NCBI GenBank assembly: GCA_049423065.1
Contig: JBMSQB010000003.1
Span: 1-64,000, forward strand
Direction of reading: 5' to 3'
Length of the DNA stretch: 64,000 bases
Source: SYIM01 sp041182885
Lineage (GTDB): Bacteria; Pseudomonadota; Gammaproteobacteria; Burkholderiales; Burkholderiaceae_E
Positions 61,299 through 64,000 of this stretch are shown piece after piece; positions within the stretch are counted from its first letter, which is position 1, and every line of letters begins with the position of its first letter. The position numbers and the translations under genes were made by a program. A model generated the notes under the pieces. The model had not been told where the DNA came from, searched no databases, and saw nothing but the letters and a program-made list of their open reading frames with translations.

Positions 61299-62579
61299 TC
61301 AGTAGCCCAGCATCCTGGGCAACCAGGTGACGAGTGGCGGAAAGACAATGCAAGCGATCAGCAGCAGGTACTGGGAAACAATGAACGGCATGCAGTGCCT
61401 GACCAGTTCCCCCATCCGGATGCCAGTCATGCTGCAGATAACGAACAGCACCACGCCCACGGGTGGCGTCATCATGCCGATGATCAGATTCAGTACGAAG
61501 AGGAACGCGAAATGGGTTGGGTCGATGCCGTACGACATGGCGATCGGGTGGAGCAAAGGCACCAGCATGATGTAGGCCGCATTCGACTCCAGAAACATGC
61601 CCACCACCAGCAGGAGCAGCGCCACCAAGAGGTTGAAGACCAAAGGGCTTGAAGTGATGGAGCGAAGCCAGTCAGCGAGCGCCTGCGGCAGCAGATCCAC
61701 TGTAAGGAGGAAAGTGACCGTTGAGGCAAAGGCGATCATGGCCGCGACCACCCCAGACATCACGGCGGATCGATAAAGAATCTCGGGCAGGTCGGCGAGC
61801 TTCAACTCGCGCGTGACGAAAAATCCGAGCAGCAGTGCGCCCACCACCGCAATAGCAGCGCCCTCGGTTGCAGTGAAGGCCCCCCCTATGATGCCGACGA
61901 TCACGCCGATCGGAAGCGCGAGCGTGAGCCATGAGGCCCCGGTCGCGCGCGCGAGCCGCCGGACTGTGAATGGCTCGCCGGTGAGGGGGTAATTGCGGCG
62001 CTTGGCGATCCACCAGCACTGCGCCATGAAGACTGCGGTGATGATCACGCTGGGGATGGCTGCCGCCACAAACAGCGCGCCGATCGAAACCGACGAGCCT
62101 GCCATGTACGCGTAGACGATCATGGCGGCCGATGGCGGGATGATGGGTCCGAGGTTGGCGGATGCCGCAATCACCGCGGTGGAGAACCCGAGTCCGTAAC
62201 GCTTCTTGAGTTCGGGGCCCACGGTGGAGGACAGGGCAGCCGCGTCGGACACCGCGGTACCCGACACCAGCGACAGGATGGCGCCGGCCAGCATCGCCAC
62301 CTGTGCGAGCCCGCCCCGCACCCTGCCTACCAGCGCATTGGCGAACAGGATCATGCGCTCCATGATCCCGCCCTTGATCATCAGTTCGCCCGCCACCATG
62401 AAGAGCGGGATCGACATGAGCGGAAACGAATTCACCGCGTTCATCATGCGCGTGGGGAGCATCCCGTAGTCGATGTCGGCAACAGCCAGTCCGGCCAGCG
62501 CCGCCACGCCCAAAGCAAAGGCGAGTGGCATGCCGGCGAGCGCGGCCACGGCAAAAACCAGCATCACAAGTGTGCTCAC
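61299..62579 (-). CDS. dctM: TRAP transporter large permease subunit DctM
   Basis: A 426-residue membrane protein with about 12 hydrophobic segments, the catalytic subunit of a sodium- or proton-driven TRAP importer. Family segments SANLGPIIPPSAAMIVYAY and the later MMTPPVGVVLFV are seen. It lies 13 bases after the small subunit gene. TRAP systems of this kind usually import C4-dicarboxylates, 2-oxoacids or aromatic acids; this one's ligand depends on the DctP-type protein upstream. Confidence 0.93.
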   Translation of the reverse strand: MSTLVMLVFAVAALAGMPLAFALGVAALAGLAVADIDYGMLPTRMMNAVNSFPLMSIPLFMVAGELMIKGGIMERMILFANALVGRVRGGLAQVAMLAGAILSLVSGTAVSDAAALSSTVGPELKKRYGLGFSTAVIAASANLGPIIPPSAAMIVYAYMAGSSVSIGALFVAAAIPSVIITAVFMAQCWWIAKRRNYPLTGEPFTVRRLARATGASWLTLALPIGVIVGIIGGAFTATEGAAIAVVGALLLGFFVTRELKLADLPEILYRSAVMSGVVAAMIAFASTVTFLLTVDLLPQALADWLRSITSSPLVFNLLVALLLLVVGMFLESNAAYIMLVPLLHPIAMSYGIDPTHFAFLFVLNLIIGMMTPPVGVVLFVICSMTGIRMGELVRHCMPFIVSQYLLLIACIVFPPLVTWLPRMLGY

Positions 62580-62592
62580 GGTTGCGCGGCCT

Positions 62593-63087
62593 TTATTCGT
62601 GGTTGACGACGCTGGTGCGAACCGGGTCGCGCCAGAGCAGTGCGATGAGATGCAGCAGGCAATGGAGCGCGCACAGGGCCACCGGAACGAGGAACCAGTT
62701 GGTGCTCATCGACAGCGTGGGCATCAGTTCATCCCAGGTGTCGATTGCCACCATGACCGTAAAGTGCAGCACCACCGCCATGAGCAGCATGGCAACAAGT
62801 GAACACATCCGGGAAAGGACACGCCTCGGTGCTGCCGGTACGAACTGCACCAGCAGCTCGATACCGACATGGGATCCTTCGCGCAGACCCAGGGGAATTG
62901 CCAGAAACATGCACCAGACGAACAACAGCCGCGAAACCTCGTCGGACCAGTCGATCGAGGTGTTGAACGCATAGCGCAGCAGCACCTGAACCGACACGAC
63001 GATGATCATCAGGGCCGAGCAGACGATGACCAGCCAGCGGGCTGCGCGGTCCAGCCGCGCGAGCCCCGCCTCATAAGCGGTGCGCAC
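62593..63087 (-). CDS. dctQ: TRAP transporter small permease subunit DctQ
   Basis: A 164-residue protein with four predicted membrane helices (around 18-38, 55-72, 90-112 and 132-150) and the family RYAFNTSIDWSDEVSRLLFVW segment. The start is GTG at 63087, three bases after the TAA of the DctP gene, so the genes are coupled. It holds the DctM channel in the TRAP complex. Confidence 0.9.
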   Translation of the reverse strand: MRTAYEAGLARLDRAARWLVIVCSALMIIVVSVQVLLRYAFNTSIDWSDEVSRLLFVWCMFLAIPLGLREGSHVGIELLVQFVPAAPRRVLSRMCSLVAMLLMAVVLHFTVMVAIDTWDELMPTLSMSTNWFLVPVALCALHCLLHLIALLWRDPVRTSVVNHE

Positions 63088-63090
63088 CGC

Positions 63091-64000
63091 TTACTGCTTG
63101 GCGGTTTCGGCGAGTACGCGTGCGACCAGATCCGCGCCGGCGCGCTTCTTGACGTCCTCGACGATGTTGGCGGTGGCAGCGCGCATGTCGGCGATGAGTT
63201 TCGGAGACACTTCGTCGTAGGTGACGCCGCGACGCTTGATTTCCCCGATCGAGTCGGCCTCCTGGATCAGCGCGCGTTCGCGCTGATATCGAACTGCCGC
63301 ATTCATCGACTCGCGCACCGCCTTCTGGTGAGCAGGCGGCAGTGCCTCGAATGCCTTGCGGTTGGCAATCACAACGATGAAGTCGAAGAAATGTCCGGTG
63401 TTGGACATGAACTTCTGGACCTCGAAGTAACGGTTGGCGTTGATGATGGAAAATGGATTCTCCTGGCCGTCAACGACACCCTGCTGCAGGGCCGAGTAGA
63501 GCTCCTTCACATCCATGGCCACCGCATTGGCGCCGAGCGCGCGGAAGGATGCGAGGTGGGTTTCGTTGGGCTGGAGCCTGATCTTGAGACCCTTGAAGTC
63601 CTCGATCGTCTTGATGGGCCGCTTCGAGTTGGTGACGTGGCGCGCACCGAGTTCCATGAAGCCAAGAAGTGTGACCCCCTTGCCCGCGATCCGCCGATCG
63701 ATCTCGGCGCCAATCGGGCCATCCGTCACGCGAAACGCCTGTTCGCGGCTGGTGAACTGGAAGGGCAAGGACAGCGCCTCCAGTTCGGGAACCGTTCGGG
63801 TGAGGAAAGCCATGCCCACCCAGGTCATCTGGATGGAGCCTGTACGCACACCCTGAACGTTTTCCTGCGCGCCGCCCAGTTGCATGGCGGGAAAGAGATC
63901 CACCACAAACTTTCCAGCGGTGGCCTTCTCGAGCTCCTCCTTGAAGAGCTTCATGGCCTCGGATGAGGTGTGCTCCACAGCAAAATTGCCCGCCGCCCGC
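63091..64000 (-). CDS. dctP: TRAP transporter periplasmic binding protein DctP (5' part outside window)
   Basis: At least 302 residues of a DctP-type periplasmic binding protein, running off the window edge. The GTG at 63978 is not the start: the frame continues upstream as RAAGNFAVEHTSSEAMK, the usual mature N-terminal region, so signal peptide and start lie outside. Conserved RLQPNETHLASFRALGA contains the Arg that binds ligand carboxylate, and ELYSALQQGVVDGQENP is diagnostic. The first gene of the dctPQM set as transcribed. Confidence 0.92.
   Translation of the reverse strand, partial: RAAGNFAVEHTSSEAMKLFKEELEKATAGKFVVDLFPAMQLGGAQENVQGVRTGSIQMTWVGMAFLTRTVPELEALSLPFQFTSREQAFRVTDGPIGAEIDRRIAGKGVTLLGFMELGARHVTNSKRPIKTIEDFKGLKIRLQPNETHLASFRALGANAVAMDVKELYSALQQGVVDGQENPFSIINANRYFEVQKFMSNTGHFFDFIVVIANRKAFEALPPAHQKAVRESMNAAVRYQRERALIQEADSIGEIKRRGVTYDEVSPKLIADMRAATANIVEDVKKRAGADLVARVLAETAKQ

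Noticed and set aside
63976..63978. GTG at 63978 as the start of the DctP-type gene
   Set aside because: The frame continues upstream to the window edge with residues typical of the mature DctP N-terminus, so the gene is cut by the edge and this codon is an internal Val.

Overview
The window carries the end of a core chromosomal locus (clpX, lon, tRNA-Asn) followed by about 60 kb of dense catabolic gene clusters. High GC, the clpX-lon order, four Bug-type periplasmic receptors and a class I-like PHA synthase suggest a betaproteobacterium, probably of the order Burkholderiales. That is an inference from gene content; no rRNA gene is present to settle it. I saw no insertion sequence, integrase, CRISPR array or rRNA gene. 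No gene-free stretch exceeds 300 bases.

Layout. (1) 1-4026: clpX (5' end outside the window), lon with a sigma32-like promoter, and a tRNA-Asn gene with its own promoter and a terminator that may work in both directions. (2) 21529 down to 4134, minus strand: a 16-gene, tightly packed run encoding a lactonase-like SMP-30 protein, an Fbp/Afu-type ABC importer, two family III CoA-transferases, a cyclase-type hydrolase, two acyl-CoA synthetases, a zinc alcohol dehydrogenase, and three thiolase-fold proteins accompanied by three DUF35 proteins. All three thiolase-fold proteins have lost the catalytic Cys and carry Tyr where thiolases have His, the pattern of Ltp2-type retro-aldolases. (3) 21726-26034, plus strand: two Bug receptors, an alpha/beta hydrolase and an amidohydrolase. 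It faces two minus-strand genes, a D-aminoacylase-like hydrolase and a duplicated VOC protein; a further Bug gene starts at 29078. (4) 47425 down to 30183, minus strand: three Baeyer-Villiger monooxygenases, two SDR dehydrogenases, a CoA ligase, beta-oxidation enzymes, a TetR regulator and a complete Liv-type ABC importer. (5) 47531-55837, plus strand, divergent from (4): CoA ligase, two MaoC-like hot-dog proteins, a crotonase, a cobalt-type nitrile hydratase (alpha, beta, accessory protein), a Bug receptor, an FAH-family enzyme and a TauD-family dioxygenase. (6) 55814-64000: FMN-dependent 2-hydroxyacid oxidase, PHA synthase, class V aminotransferase, quinone oxidoreductase and a TRAP transporter (DctP cut by the window edge).

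How it may work together. Region 4 fits uptake of a carboxylated or cyclic substrate, oxidation of alcohol to ketone by SDRs, Baeyer-Villiger insertion to a lactone or ester, hydrolysis, CoA activation and beta-oxidation. Region 2 fits import, CoA activation or transfer, and repeated retro-aldol shortening of a branched or cyclic CoA thioester. Two face-to-face promoters share a 16-bp imperfect palindrome between regions 4 and 5, so these are probably controlled together, plausibly by the TetR protein. Actual substrates cannot be read from the sequence.
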